Part shown: in pieces, positions 48,372 to 56,687 of the stretch
How the letters are laid out: the number at the start of each line of letters is the position of its first letter
Numbering within the stretch: position 1 is the stretch's first letter
Assembly (NCBI GenBank): GCA_028281445.1
Contig: JANQJW010000078.1
Span: 1 to 57,070 of the forward strand
Origin: Planctomycetota bacterium
GTDB taxonomy: Bacteria > Planctomycetota > PLA2 > JAEUHO01
Direction: 5' to 3'
DNA length: 57,070 nt
Position numbers and translations under genes: made by a program
The notes under the pieces: model-generated
The model's database searches: none
What the model was told of the DNA's origin: nothing
The model's input: only the letters and a program-made list of their open reading frames with translations

Positions 48372-49526
48372 ATGAAGCCGATCGGGTTGGCACTGTTGCT
48401 ATGTGTTCTCTGCGCGGCCGCGGCACACGCCGCTGACGGGGACACCCTCGTGCCCGTCGGCCTCGACGGGTCGTGGACGACGCCCCGCAAGGTGGCGCCG
48501 AGCCTGCCGGCGAGCGCCGTCCGCTTCCAGCGCACCATGCGCCGCTCCGGCTACCGCATCGACTGCGAGAAGTGCTTCCGCCCGCGCGGCCCGTCGGAGG
48601 TCCGCGACGAGTGGCTGCTCGCGCAACCGCGGATGATGTTGCCCGCCGTCTCGCCCGACCCGCGGCCCGTGGGCCGCTGGTTGCTGCACCTCTACATCAA
48701 CCGCGGCAACGACTTCGGCTGGAACCAGATCGGTCCCGCCGAGATGCCCTTCGACCGGCGCTTCCTGGTCGACGGCGAGCACCAGAACATCCAGCTCACC
48801 GCGCGTTACGGCGTAGCGCCCACGCTCAACGTGGGCTTGAAGATCCCCGTCTACTGGCGCGGTGGGAACTTCATGGACGGGATCATCGACTGGTTCCACG
48901 AGTTGACGGAGCCGATCGGGTTCAAGGACAACGGCCGGCCGGCGTTCCTCAACGACCGCTTCCGCGTCGAGGGTCGAACGAACAACTTCACGCCGATCTC
49001 GTGGAACGACGAGAGGGGCTGGGGACTCGGCAACATCGAGGTCGACGCCCACTGGAACTTCCTCAAGCCCCGCTGCCGCTCGGACTGGCGCGCCTCGGCG
49101 ATTGCCCGCGTCGGCCTGCCGACGGGAACCGGTCCGTGGGACGGCGGCGGCATGGACTTCGGCGCCCAGCTTGCCTTCGCGAAGCAGATTGCTCGTCGCT
49201 GGGACATCTACTTCGGCGGCGGCGGCACGTTCTTCACCGATCTCATGCAAGACGGCGTGACCTACGAGCCCTGGCGCGCGATGGGCTTCTTCGCCGTCGA
49301 GTACCACCTCTTCAGCGACCTGAGCATCGTGTTGCAGGCAGACGCGGCGAGCCGCCTCGTCTCGAACCTGGCGCAGTACCCGGCGATCTCGTCCTACATC
49401 CACCTGGTCACGCGCTGGGACATCACAAAGCGCATCGAGGCCGAGATCGGCTTCACCGAGAACCTCGCGGATCAGCAGGGCACGATCGATTTCGGCGCGT
49501 TCCTCGGATTCACGTTCCGGTTGTAG
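48372..49526 (+). CDS. DUF3187 family outer-membrane beta-barrel-like protein
   Basis: 384 residues. Signal peptide MKPIGLALLLCVLCAAAAHA. The DUF3187 pattern runs from LVDGEHQNIQLTARYGVAPTLNVG through GLKIPVYWRGGNFMDGIIDW and ARVGLPTGTG to a final aromatic strand IDFGAFLGFTFRL, with alternating beta-strand residues typical of a barrel. Two cysteines near the N-terminus (IDCEKCF) form a CxxC. ATG 48372 has GAGG 4 nt upstream and a TAGGGT box near 48338. The stop TAG lies in a GTAGGGGCG word shared with the CTTGT palindromes. Role unknown. Confidence 0.75.
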   Translation: MKPIGLALLLCVLCAAAAHAADGDTLVPVGLDGSWTTPRKVAPSLPASAVRFQRTMRRSGYRIDCEKCFRPRGPSEVRDEWLLAQPRMMLPAVSPDPRPVGRWLLHLYINRGNDFGWNQIGPAEMPFDRRFLVDGEHQNIQLTARYGVAPTLNVGLKIPVYWRGGNFMDGIIDWFHELTEPIGFKDNGRPAFLNDRFRVEGRTNNFTPISWNDERGWGLGNIEVDAHWNFLKPRCRSDWRASAIARVGLPTGTGPWDGGGMDFGAQLAFAKQIARRWDIYFGGGGTFFTDLMQDGVTYEPWRAMGFFAVEYHLFSDLSIVLQADAASRLVSNLAQYPAISSYIHLVTRWDITKRIEAEIGFTENLADQQGTIDFGAFLGFTFRL

Positions 49527-49542
49527 GGGCGTTGGCGCTCGC

Positions 49543-49562
49543 GGGGGCACACGGGTGCCCCC
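49543..49562 (+). terminator. Hairpin after the DUF3187 gene, 8-bp stem
   Basis: GGGGGCAC-ACGG-GTGCCCCC, perfect, 16 nt after the stop; followed by TAGGGGG rather than a T-tract. Confidence 0.6.
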
Positions 49563-49716
49563 TAGGGGGATGTGCGACCTCCTCGTAGTCCTGCCATCCT
49601 GGCTCCTGGCCGATCGCGTGCGTCCTCTCGGCCACGGCCACGGCCACGGCAACGAGATCATCCGCGGGCGCTTGTGCGTGCGGATCGGCATCGGTGATCG
49701 CGGTCGACCCGGTGGT

Positions 49717-49734
49717 GGAGGGAGCCGTCCCTCC
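49717..49734 (-). terminator. Hairpin after the lipoprotein gene, 7-bp stem
   Basis: GGAGGGA-GCCG-TCCCTCC; on the minus strand it follows the stop at 49742 by 7 nt. No T-tract. Confidence 0.55.
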
Positions 49735-49741
49735 CCACGGA

Positions 49742-50725
49742 TCAACGAGAGATCAACCGCTCCACCACAACGTCGAGCTCCCGCGGGTCGACATTCGTGC
49801 CGGAGAGCCGCGCGATGATCTGTCCCTCCTTGTTCGCGACGAGGATCGCCGTCTCCTGTGGGCCGAGACCGATCTTCGTGAGGTCGCTTGCGCGAACAAA
49901 GCCGGGATCGCGTGTCAGGCCAGCCTTCTTCACGCGCTCGGCGATCGACTCGTTCTCCGCTTCCGGCGCCTCGGCCGGCAGCCGTCGGATGCCGACCCGG
50001 ATCTGCCCACTCAGGACAGGGAGGACGAGCACCTCAACACCGCTGCTCTTCCCATCCCGCTGCCAGCGCTCCAGCACGCTCATGAAGACGCCCTCGCCGA
50101 GTGCGAAGTCGTCCGCCACCACGAGGATGCATGGCCATCGTCGGAAGGTCCCGCGCGGGACCCCCGTCGGGACGACAAGGTCGAACTCGTGAAGCGCAGC
50201 CAGTCCTACCCATGCGTCGGTTTCCCTGATGCGCTTGCCGGCCTCTTCGCTGCCGTCTGATGTGCCCCGCGCGATGTCCAACGTGCTCTGTGCACGCTTC
50301 AGATCCGGCTTGGGGCCCTCGATGCGGATGCGGGCTTGGTAGAGCGATTCGTCGAACAGCGCGCCGACCATCACATCTTCCGGCAGGGTGCGCCCTTCCG
50401 GTGAGAGGCCCTCGCCGCCGAACAGGTCCTGCAGCATGTGCAGCCGGCGCAGCGCCTTCTCGACGTCTCCGTCCTGGAGCGCCAGCCGCATGCGCCAGGT
50501 GAGCACCGTACGCGTCTCGTCCGTGCCTTCGAACGCTGCACCGTCCATGGGCCACGCTTCGAGGCGCCGGCGTAGCTCCTTCTCGTCGTTTGCCGCGTCG
50601 CGCACCCATGTCAGTGCTGCGTCCGGCGTCGTGGGAACCTGCGGCTTGGCGGGCGGCGGATCGTCGTTGTTGTTGCCGCAGCCGCAGAGCCACAGCACGA
50701 GAGTGAGGATCCACGCGCAACGCAT
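49742..50725 (-). CDS. Lipoprotein with thioredoxin-like C-terminal domain, unknown function
   Basis: 327 residues. Lipoprotein signal ILTLVLWLCGC with Cys16 (or Cys14) for lipid attachment, then a Pro-rich tether. Residues about 35-165 are helical; residues about 180-327 look like a thioredoxin fold (PCILVVADDF, VEVLVLPVL, LGPQETAILVANKEGQIIARLSG) but have no CxxC, so redox activity is not expected. ATG 50725 has a TAGGAT box 7 nt upstream. It is divergent from the eboE-like gene with a 56-bp spacer containing both boxes. Confidence 0.72.
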   Translation of the reverse strand: MRCAWILTLVLWLCGCGNNNDDPPPAKPQVPTTPDAALTWVRDAANDEKELRRRLEAWPMDGAAFEGTDETRTVLTWRMRLALQDGDVEKALRRLHMLQDLFGGEGLSPEGRTLPEDVMVGALFDESLYQARIRIEGPKPDLKRAQSTLDIARGTSDGSEEAGKRIRETDAWVGLAALHEFDLVVPTGVPRGTFRRWPCILVVADDFALGEGVFMSVLERWQRDGKSSGVEVLVLPVLSGQIRVGIRRLPAEAPEAENESIAERVKKAGLTRDPGFVRASDLTKIGLGPQETAILVANKEGQIIARLSGTNVDPRELDVVVERLISR

Positions 50726-50732
50726 GACACGA

Positions 50733-50738
50733 ATCCTA
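50733..50738 (-). promoter_or_regulatory. TANNNT -10 box (TAGGAT), 7 nt before start 50725
   Basis: TAGGAT, TCGTGTC, ATG. Same hexamer and spacing as before 38136. Confidence 0.5.
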
Positions 50739-50769
50739 CGGCGCGATCCGGCGCAGGCCCCAGGTCTGG

Positions 50770-50775
50770 TACCTT
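50770..50775 (+). promoter_or_regulatory. TANNNT -10 box (TACCTT), 6 nt before start 50782
   Basis: TACCTT, CCCGCG, GTG. No Shine-Dalgarno sequence; the divergent box for the lipoprotein gene is 31 bp away. Confidence 0.45.
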
Positions 50776-50781
50776 CCCGCG

Positions 50782-51993
50782 GTGCGACTGAAAACCGGCG
50801 ACGGCAAGGACCTCTGGCTGAGCTACGGCATGAACGTGCACCCCGGCGGTGCCGCGGGGGAGACGCTGGAGGCCGTAAGCAGCACGGTGCAGCCGCTGCG
50901 CGATCGCTTGGGTGCGGCCGGTCCCTTCGGCATCGCCGTCCGGTGGAGCTGCTGGGGCGTCGAACAGCTCCAGGAGGATGAAGATCTCCGCATACGCCTC
51001 GCCCACAGGCTGCGCGACGCGGACCTGGTGCCGTTTACCGGCAACGCGTTCGTCTACGGCGACTTCCACGGGGAGCCGCTCAAGGAAGAGGTCTACCGGC
51101 CGCCGTGGAGCGACCCGGCCCGCACGTCCTACACCCTCGGCTTCGCGGAGCTGCTCGCAGGGCTGAACCAGCCCGGCGCGTCCGTGACGCTCTCGACCTC
51201 CCCGTGTTCATGGCGCGCGTGGAAGGGGGGCGAGGCCGAGCTGGAAGCGTGTGCGACCCAGCTTGCGGCCTGCGCGCGGGGCCTGCGCGAGCTCGAGGAC
51301 CGCACGGGCGTGCGCGTTCGCCTGGGGATCGAGCCCGAGCCGCGCTGCACGCTGGAGACGACCGACGAGCTGCGCGCGTTCTTCGCCGGGCCGCTCGGTG
51401 CGGCGCTCGACGACGACACGCGGCCGTACCTCGGCATGTGCTACGACGTCTGCCACCAGGCGATCGTGCACGAGGACGTCGGCGCGTCGCTCGATGCACT
51501 GTTGGCTGACGGGATCCCGATCGTGAAAGTGCAGGCGTCGTGCGCGCTGCAGTGCGACGACCCCTCGGACGATGCCGCGCGCGCCGCGCTGGCGCACTTC
51601 GACGAGCCGGTCTATCTCCATCAGGTCGGGGCGCGCGACGCCGACGGCCGAGTGCACATGGCGGAGGACCTGCCTACCGTGCTGGGGGACGAAGGCGGCG
51701 CGTGGATCGGTCGCAAGCCGTGGCGCATTCACTTCCACGTGCCCGTCTTCCGCGCGGAAGCCGTGCCGCCGCTTCGTACGACCCAGCCGGAGCTCGACGC
51801 CGTGTTGACGCGCGTAGCCGCCGGCGGCGTCACCGATCAGGTCGAGATCGAAACCTATACGTGGGACGAGCTGCCGGAGGCCGAGCGTGAGGCCGGCTCC
51901 GGTTTCAATCTCGTGGATGCGCTCGCGCGCGAGTACGCCCACGTGCTCGGAGCACTGGGTGCCGGCGGCGCGGACGTGAGCGTGACGACATGA
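50782..51993 (+). CDS. eboE: EboE-like metabolite traffic protein (TIM-barrel fold)
   Basis: 403 residues. Marks of the EboE family: LSYGMNVHPGGAAGETLE at the start (family: YCTNIHPGE), FTGNAFVYGDFHGEPLKEEVYRPPW, LSTSPCSWRAWK, LGIEPEPRCTLETTDEL and YLGMCYDVCHQAIVHED. The fold is a xylose-isomerase-like TIM barrel. EboE is part of the ebo operon of cyanobacteria, algae and other bacteria, involved in moving a precursor out of the cytoplasm. No other ebo gene (EboA, TatD-like EboB, UbiA-like EboC) is in the window. Its stop overlaps the start of moaB/mogA by 4 nt. Confidence 0.75.
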   Translation: MRLKTGDGKDLWLSYGMNVHPGGAAGETLEAVSSTVQPLRDRLGAAGPFGIAVRWSCWGVEQLQEDEDLRIRLAHRLRDADLVPFTGNAFVYGDFHGEPLKEEVYRPPWSDPARTSYTLGFAELLAGLNQPGASVTLSTSPCSWRAWKGGEAELEACATQLAACARGLRELEDRTGVRVRLGIEPEPRCTLETTDELRAFFAGPLGAALDDDTRPYLGMCYDVCHQAIVHEDVGASLDALLADGIPIVKVQASCALQCDDPSDDAARAALAHFDEPVYLHQVGARDADGRVHMAEDLPTVLGDEGGAWIGRKPWRIHFHVPVFRAEAVPPLRTTQPELDAVLTRVAAGGVTDQVEIETYTWDELPEAEREAGSGFNLVDALAREYAHVLGALGAGGADVSVTT

Positions 51994-52487
51994 TCGAGGT
52001 CGAGCTCATCGTTGTCAGCGACCGCGCATCGGCAGGCGAGCGCGCCGATCAGACAGCGGACAAGCTGCGTCACGTTCTCGAGGAGCGCGGCTTCGCGCTT
52101 ATGGACGTCCACATCACGCCCGACGACCGGCACAACATCCGAACACTTATCGAGGTGTGCGCGGACCGCGTGCCGCTGGTGCTCACGACGGGCGGTACGG
52201 GGGTGTCCAAGCGCGACCTGACGCCGGAGGCAACCCACGACGCGATCGAGTTCGAGATCCCGGGACTGGCCGAGGAGATGCGACGCCGCAGCGTCGAAAA
52301 GACCATCCACGCCCTCGGCAGCCGGGCGCTGGCGGGCGCGCTGGGCGAGACGCTCGTGATCAATCTGCCGGGCAGCCCGAAGGGCGCAGTCGAGTGTTTC
52401 GGGTTCGTCGCGGCCGCCCTGCCCCACCTCATCGCCCAGTTGCGCGGTCCCGTCGCGGACAAGAGCCACGAGCCGCCCCGGACCTGA
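51990..52487 (+). CDS. MoaB/MogA family molybdopterin adenylyltransferase
   Basis: 165 residues, single-domain MogA-like length. VVSDRASAGERADQTADKL, LTTGGTGVSKRDLTPEAT and the final VINLPGSPKGAVE are the family motifs. It adenylates molybdopterin before molybdenum insertion. ATG overlaps the eboE stop (ATGA). No other molybdenum cofactor gene is present in the window. Confidence 0.9.
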   Translation: MIEVELIVVSDRASAGERADQTADKLRHVLEERGFALMDVHITPDDRHNIRTLIEVCADRVPLVLTTGGTGVSKRDLTPEATHDAIEFEIPGLAEEMRRRSVEKTIHALGSRALAGALGETLVINLPGSPKGAVECFGFVAAALPHLIAQLRGPVADKSHEPPRT

Positions 52488-52575
52488 GCCCCCGCAACGA
52501 GCCGCAAACGCCGGTTCGTGCGGCTCGGGCCCCTGTTGAGCCCCGGTGAGGGCGCGGGTACGTTGGCCCGTCCCC

Positions 52576-55500
52576 ATGACCGAAACCGTTCATTCCTGTA
52601 CGCATCCCGTGCGCTTCGTGACCGCGGCGTCGCTCTTCGACGGCCACGACGCCGCAATCAACATCATGCGGCGCATCCTGCAGGACTCGGGCGCGGAGGT
52701 GATCCACCTCGGCCACAACCGCTCGGTCAAGGAGGTGGTCGACGCCGCGATCCAGGAGGACGCGCAGGGGATCGCGATCTCGTCCTACCAAGGCGGGCAC
52801 AACGAGTACTTCCGCTACGTGCTCCAGCTTCTCCGGGAGGGTGGGGCGGAGCACATCCGCGTGTTCGGCGGCGGTGGCGGCGTGATCATCCCGTCGGAGG
52901 TGGAGGCCCTTCACGACGACGGCGTCGCGCGCATCTTCACTCCTGAGGACGGCCGCAAGATGGGGCTGCAGGGCATGATCAATATCATGCTCGAGCAGGC
53001 CGACTTCGAGCCGCCGAGCGCGCTCGGTGTCACGGCGGACGCCCTGCCCGATCTCACGCCGACATCGCACCGCATGTTGGCCCAGTGCATGACGGCCGTC
53101 GAGCGCGAGGGCTTCTCGCAGACGCCGATGGCCGCCGCGCTCAAGCAGGCCGTCGACGCGATTCCGCAGAACGAACGCACGCCGGTCATCGGTGTGACCG
53201 GGACGGGCGGCGCCGGCAAGTCGTCGCTCGTCGATGAGCTCGTGCTGCGCTTCCTCGAGGCCGGCGACGACGCCACGATCGCCGTCATCAGCGTGGATCC
53301 TTCGCGGCGCAAGACCGGCGGCGCGCTGCTGGGCGATCGCATCCGCATGAACTCGCTGCCGCACCCCCGCGCCTACATGCGCAGCTTCGCGACGCGCGGC
53401 GCGCGCGGTGAGCTCGCAAGCGCAACCGAAGATGCGGTGCGCTTCTGTCGCGCGGCGGGCTTCGACTGGATCATCGTCGAGACGTCCGGCATCGGCCAGG
53501 GCGATGTCGAGGTGACCGAGCTCTCGGACCTGTCGCTCTACGTGATGACGCCGGAGTACGGCGCGGCGTCCCAGCTCGAGAAGATCGGCATGCTCGACTA
53601 CGCCGATCTGATCGCCGTGAACAAGTTCGACCGGCGCGGAGCAGAGGACGCGCTCCGCGACGTGCGCAAGCAGGTACGACGAAACCGCAAGGCTTTCGAC
53701 GCGCCCGACGAGGACCTCGGCGTCTTCGGCACGACCGCCAGTCGGTTCTGTGACGGCGGTGTCGACGACCTGTTCCGTGCTCTCGCGTTGCGAGCCGGGG
53801 CGCTGGGCGGCCGCGCGCCCCAGCTCCGACTGCCGCCGTCGGCCGCCGAGCGCAACGGCCAGGCGCCCGGCCCCGTGATCCCGCCGGACCGCTCGGCATA
53901 CATGTCCGAAATCGTGCGCACCGTGCGCGACTACCGCACGTGGGTGGAGGAGCAGGTCGCGCTTGCACGGGACGCGGCGCACCTGGAAGGCGCCCTGCGC
54001 CAGGTCGAGGACGACGACGCCAAGAAGGCGGTCGAAGCGGCACTCGACCGAGCACGCAAGCGCCAGGACTCCCGCGCGCGCGAGCTGATCGACGGCTGGC
54101 CGGCTCTGCGGCGCAAGTACGGCGGCGACGAGATCGTCTATGAAGTGCGCGGCCACCCGCTCAAGGCGCGTGCTGTCACGACGTCGCTCAGCGGGATCAA
54201 GATCCCCAAGGTCACGCTGCCGGACGCGGACGAGCCGGGCGCGGTCTTGCGCTTCCTGGCTACCGAGAACATCCCCGGCGCGTTCCCCTACACCGCCGGC
54301 GTGTTCCCCTTCAAGCGCGTCGACGAGGACCCCAAGCGCCAGTTCGCCGGCGAGGGCACGCCGGCGCGCACGAACAAGCGCTTCCACTACCTCTCGCGGG
54401 ACTCGGGCGCGACGCGGCTCTCCACCGCCTTCGACTCGGTCACGCTCTACGGCGAGGATCCGCATCTCAGGCCCGACATCTACGGAAAGGTCGGCGAGAG
54501 CGGCGTGTCCATCTGCACGCTCGAGGACATGCGCATCCTCTACAGCGGGTTCGATCTGTGCGATCGCAACACGTCGGTCTCGATGACGATCAACGGCCCC
54601 GCGCCGATCATCCTTGCGATGTACCTCAACGCGGCGATCGACCAGCAGGTCGCCGCCTTTGAAGCGGAGCACGGTCGAGGCCCTACGTCCGAGGAGCGGT
54701 CCAGTGTCGCGGACAGCACCTTGATGCAGGTGCGCGGAACCGTGCAGGCCGACATCCTCAAGGAGGACCAGGCGCAGAACACCTGCATCTTCAGCACCGA
54801 CTTCGCGCTGAAGATGATGGGCGACATCCAGGAATACTTCATCGAGAAGAAGGTCCGCAACTACTACAGCGTTTCGATCAGCGGGTATCACATCGCCGAG
54901 GCCGGCGCGAATCCGATCAGCCAGCTGGCCTTCACACTCGCCAACGGCTTCACCCTCGTCGAGTACTACCTCGCGCGCGGCATGCACATCGACGACTTCG
55001 CGCCGAACCTCAGCTTCTTCTTCAGCAACGGTCTTGACCCCGAGTACACGGTCATCGGGCGTGTGGCGCGGCGCATCTGGTCGGTTGCGATGCGGGATCG
55101 CTACGGCGGCAACGCGCGCAGCCAGAAGCTCAAGTACCACGTCCAGACGAGCGGCCGGTCCCTGCACGCCCAGGAGATCCAGTTCAACGACATCCGCACG
55201 ACGCTGCAGGCATTGCTGGCGCTGCAGGACAACTGCAACTCGCTGCACACGAACGCCTACGACGAGGCCATCACGACGCCGACGGAGGAGAGCGTGCGGC
55301 GCGCGATGGCCGTCCAGCTCATCAACACCAAGGAGCTCGGCTGGCTCAAGAGCGAGAACCCGCTCCAGGGTTCGTACTTCGTCGAGCACCTGACGCGGCT
55401 TGTCGAAGACGCGGTCATGGAGGAGTTCCTCAACATCAACGACCGCGGCGGCGTGCTCGGCGCCATGGAGACGCAGTACCAGCGCAGCCGCATCCAGGAG

Positions 55501-55836
55501 CAGAGCCTCTACTACGAGCGCAAGAAGCACGATGGCACGCTCCCGATCATCGGTGTGAACACCTTCCTGCCGGAGGGTGCGGAAGATCTCACGACCGAGG
55601 TGGACGAGCTCACGCGGGCGACGACCGACGAGAAACAGACCCAGCTCGACCATCTGGCGGCGTTTCAGGGCGAGAACGAGAACGCGGCCCCCGAGGCGCT
55701 CGCGCGCCTCAAGGCGGTCGCGCGCGGCGGTGGCAACATCTTCGCCGAGCTGATGACCACGGCGCGTCACGCTTCGCTCGGCCAGATCACCAACGCCCTC
55801 TACGAGGTCGGCGGCAAGTACCGCCGCAATCTCTAG
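52576..55836 (+). CDS. icmF: Fused isobutyryl-CoA mutase (IcmF)
   Basis: 1086 residues, normal for IcmF. Domain order: B12-binding domain with DGHDAAINIMRR (lower-ligand His24) and a GGGGG loop near residue 105; MeaI-type G-protein chaperone with Walker A GTGGAGKSS (Lys215) and NKFD; large mutase barrel with FPYTAGVFPFKR, TNKRFHYLSRDSG, RLSTAFDSVTLYGEDP, SGVSICTLEDMRILYSGFD and SISGYHIAEAGANPISQLAFTL. The FPF in place of the Tyr of methylmalonyl-CoA mutase and HIAEAG in place of HIREAG mark an isobutyryl-CoA/n-butyryl-CoA mutase. It may use branched acyl-CoA from valine or fatty acids. ATG 52576 begins MTETVHSC. Confidence 0.92.
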   Translation: MTETVHSCTHPVRFVTAASLFDGHDAAINIMRRILQDSGAEVIHLGHNRSVKEVVDAAIQEDAQGIAISSYQGGHNEYFRYVLQLLREGGAEHIRVFGGGGGVIIPSEVEALHDDGVARIFTPEDGRKMGLQGMINIMLEQADFEPPSALGVTADALPDLTPTSHRMLAQCMTAVEREGFSQTPMAAALKQAVDAIPQNERTPVIGVTGTGGAGKSSLVDELVLRFLEAGDDATIAVISVDPSRRKTGGALLGDRIRMNSLPHPRAYMRSFATRGARGELASATEDAVRFCRAAGFDWIIVETSGIGQGDVEVTELSDLSLYVMTPEYGAASQLEKIGMLDYADLIAVNKFDRRGAEDALRDVRKQVRRNRKAFDAPDEDLGVFGTTASRFCDGGVDDLFRALALRAGALGGRAPQLRLPPSAAERNGQAPGPVIPPDRSAYMSEIVRTVRDYRTWVEEQVALARDAAHLEGALRQVEDDDAKKAVEAALDRARKRQDSRARELIDGWPALRRKYGGDEIVYEVRGHPLKARAVTTSLSGIKIPKVTLPDADEPGAVLRFLATENIPGAFPYTAGVFPFKRVDEDPKRQFAGEGTPARTNKRFHYLSRDSGATRLSTAFDSVTLYGEDPHLRPDIYGKVGESGVSICTLEDMRILYSGFDLCDRNTSVSMTINGPAPIILAMYLNAAIDQQVAAFEAEHGRGPTSEERSSVADSTLMQVRGTVQADILKEDQAQNTCIFSTDFALKMMGDIQEYFIEKKVRNYYSVSISGYHIAEAGANPISQLAFTLANGFTLVEYYLARGMHIDDFAPNLSFFFSNGLDPEYTVIGRVARRIWSVAMRDRYGGNARSQKLKYHVQTSGRSLHAQEIQFNDIRTTLQALLALQDNCNSLHTNAYDEAITTPTEESVRRAMAVQLINTKELGWLKSENPLQGSYFVEHLTRLVEDAVMEEFLNINDRGGVLGAMETQYQRSRIQEQSLYYERKKHDGTLPIIGVNTFLPEGAEDLTTEVDELTRATTDEKQTQLDHLAAFQGENENAAPEALARLKAVARGGGNIFAELMTTARHASLGQITNALYEVGGKYRRNL

Positions 55837-55851
55837 CTCGCCCCAGCATCC

Positions 55852-56679
55852 ATGCCCGAACGCACCCTCGAGATCCTGCTGTCGACGATTGCCGTGAGCT
55901 TGATCTCCGTGGTCGGCGCCGTCGTTCTCTTCGGCGGTGGGCGTGCCAAGAAGATCCTCCCGTTGCTCGTCGCGCTCGCGGCCGGTGCCCTGATCGGCGA
56001 CACGTTCCTGCACCTGCTGCCGCACGCCGTCGCCGACGCCGGCGGCAGCTTCTCGCCCGCGATCACGTGGGGGGTGCTCGGCGGCCTCGTCGGCTTCTTC
56101 TTCATCGAGAGCGTGCTGCACTGGCATCACCACGGCGAAGACGTGCACGAGCACGGCGAGGGCGGCGTCCACCCCATCGGGTACATGAACCTCATCGGCG
56201 ACATGTTCCACAACCTCATCGACGGCATGCTGATCGCCGCCACGTGGTTGCATACGCCGGAGCTGGGCATCGCGACGACGATCGCGGTTGCACTGCACGA
56301 AATCCCGCAGGAGTTCGGCGACTTCGGCGTGCTCTTGCATGCGGGCTTCTCGCCCAAGCGAGCGATCGCGTTCAACCTGCTCAGCGGTCTGGCCGCTGTC
56401 GTGGGGGCGCTGATCGTCATTGCGACCCAGGGCAAGCTCGGACTCGAGGTGGCGCTAGTCCCCGTGGCGGCCGGCGGTTTCCTGTACATCGCATGTGCGG
56501 ACCTGGTTCCGGAGATCCGCAAGCGGGCGCGCGGCATGAAGCTCGTGACGACCTTCCTGGCGCTTGCTCTCGGCGTTGGTCTCATGGCTCTGGTGCACGC
56601 GACCGGCTGCGCGCACGGCCACTCGCATTCGCATGGCGGCCACAGCCACGACGGCGGACACGGACACAGCCACGATTAG
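55852..56679 (+). CDS. ZIP family metal transporter with His-rich tail
   Basis: 275 residues, about eight membrane helices. The ZIP metal sites are HNLIDGMLIAA (helix 4) and HEIPQEFGDF (helix 5). A cytoplasmic His-rich loop (HWHHHGEDVHEHGEGG) lies between helices 3 and 4, and the C-terminus is a His/Gly tail of about 20 residues (HGHSHSHGGHSHDGGHGHSH), likely to bind zinc. Imports Zn or similar divalent metal. It starts 15 nt after icmF and is followed after 8 nt by the M1 peptidase start. Confidence 0.9.
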   Translation: MPERTLEILLSTIAVSLISVVGAVVLFGGGRAKKILPLLVALAAGALIGDTFLHLLPHAVADAGGSFSPAITWGVLGGLVGFFFIESVLHWHHHGEDVHEHGEGGVHPIGYMNLIGDMFHNLIDGMLIAATWLHTPELGIATTIAVALHEIPQEFGDFGVLLHAGFSPKRAIAFNLLSGLAAVVGALIVIATQGKLGLEVALVPVAAGGFLYIACADLVPEIRKRARGMKLVTTFLALALGVGLMALVHATGCAHGHSHSHGGHSHDGGHGHSHD

Positions 56680-56687
56680 GAGGAGTG

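Noticed and set aside
52429..56340. 1300-codon open frame antisense to icmF and flanks
   Set aside because: Spans the stop, spacer and start of three real plus-strand genes and has no recognisable motif; a GC-bias shadow.
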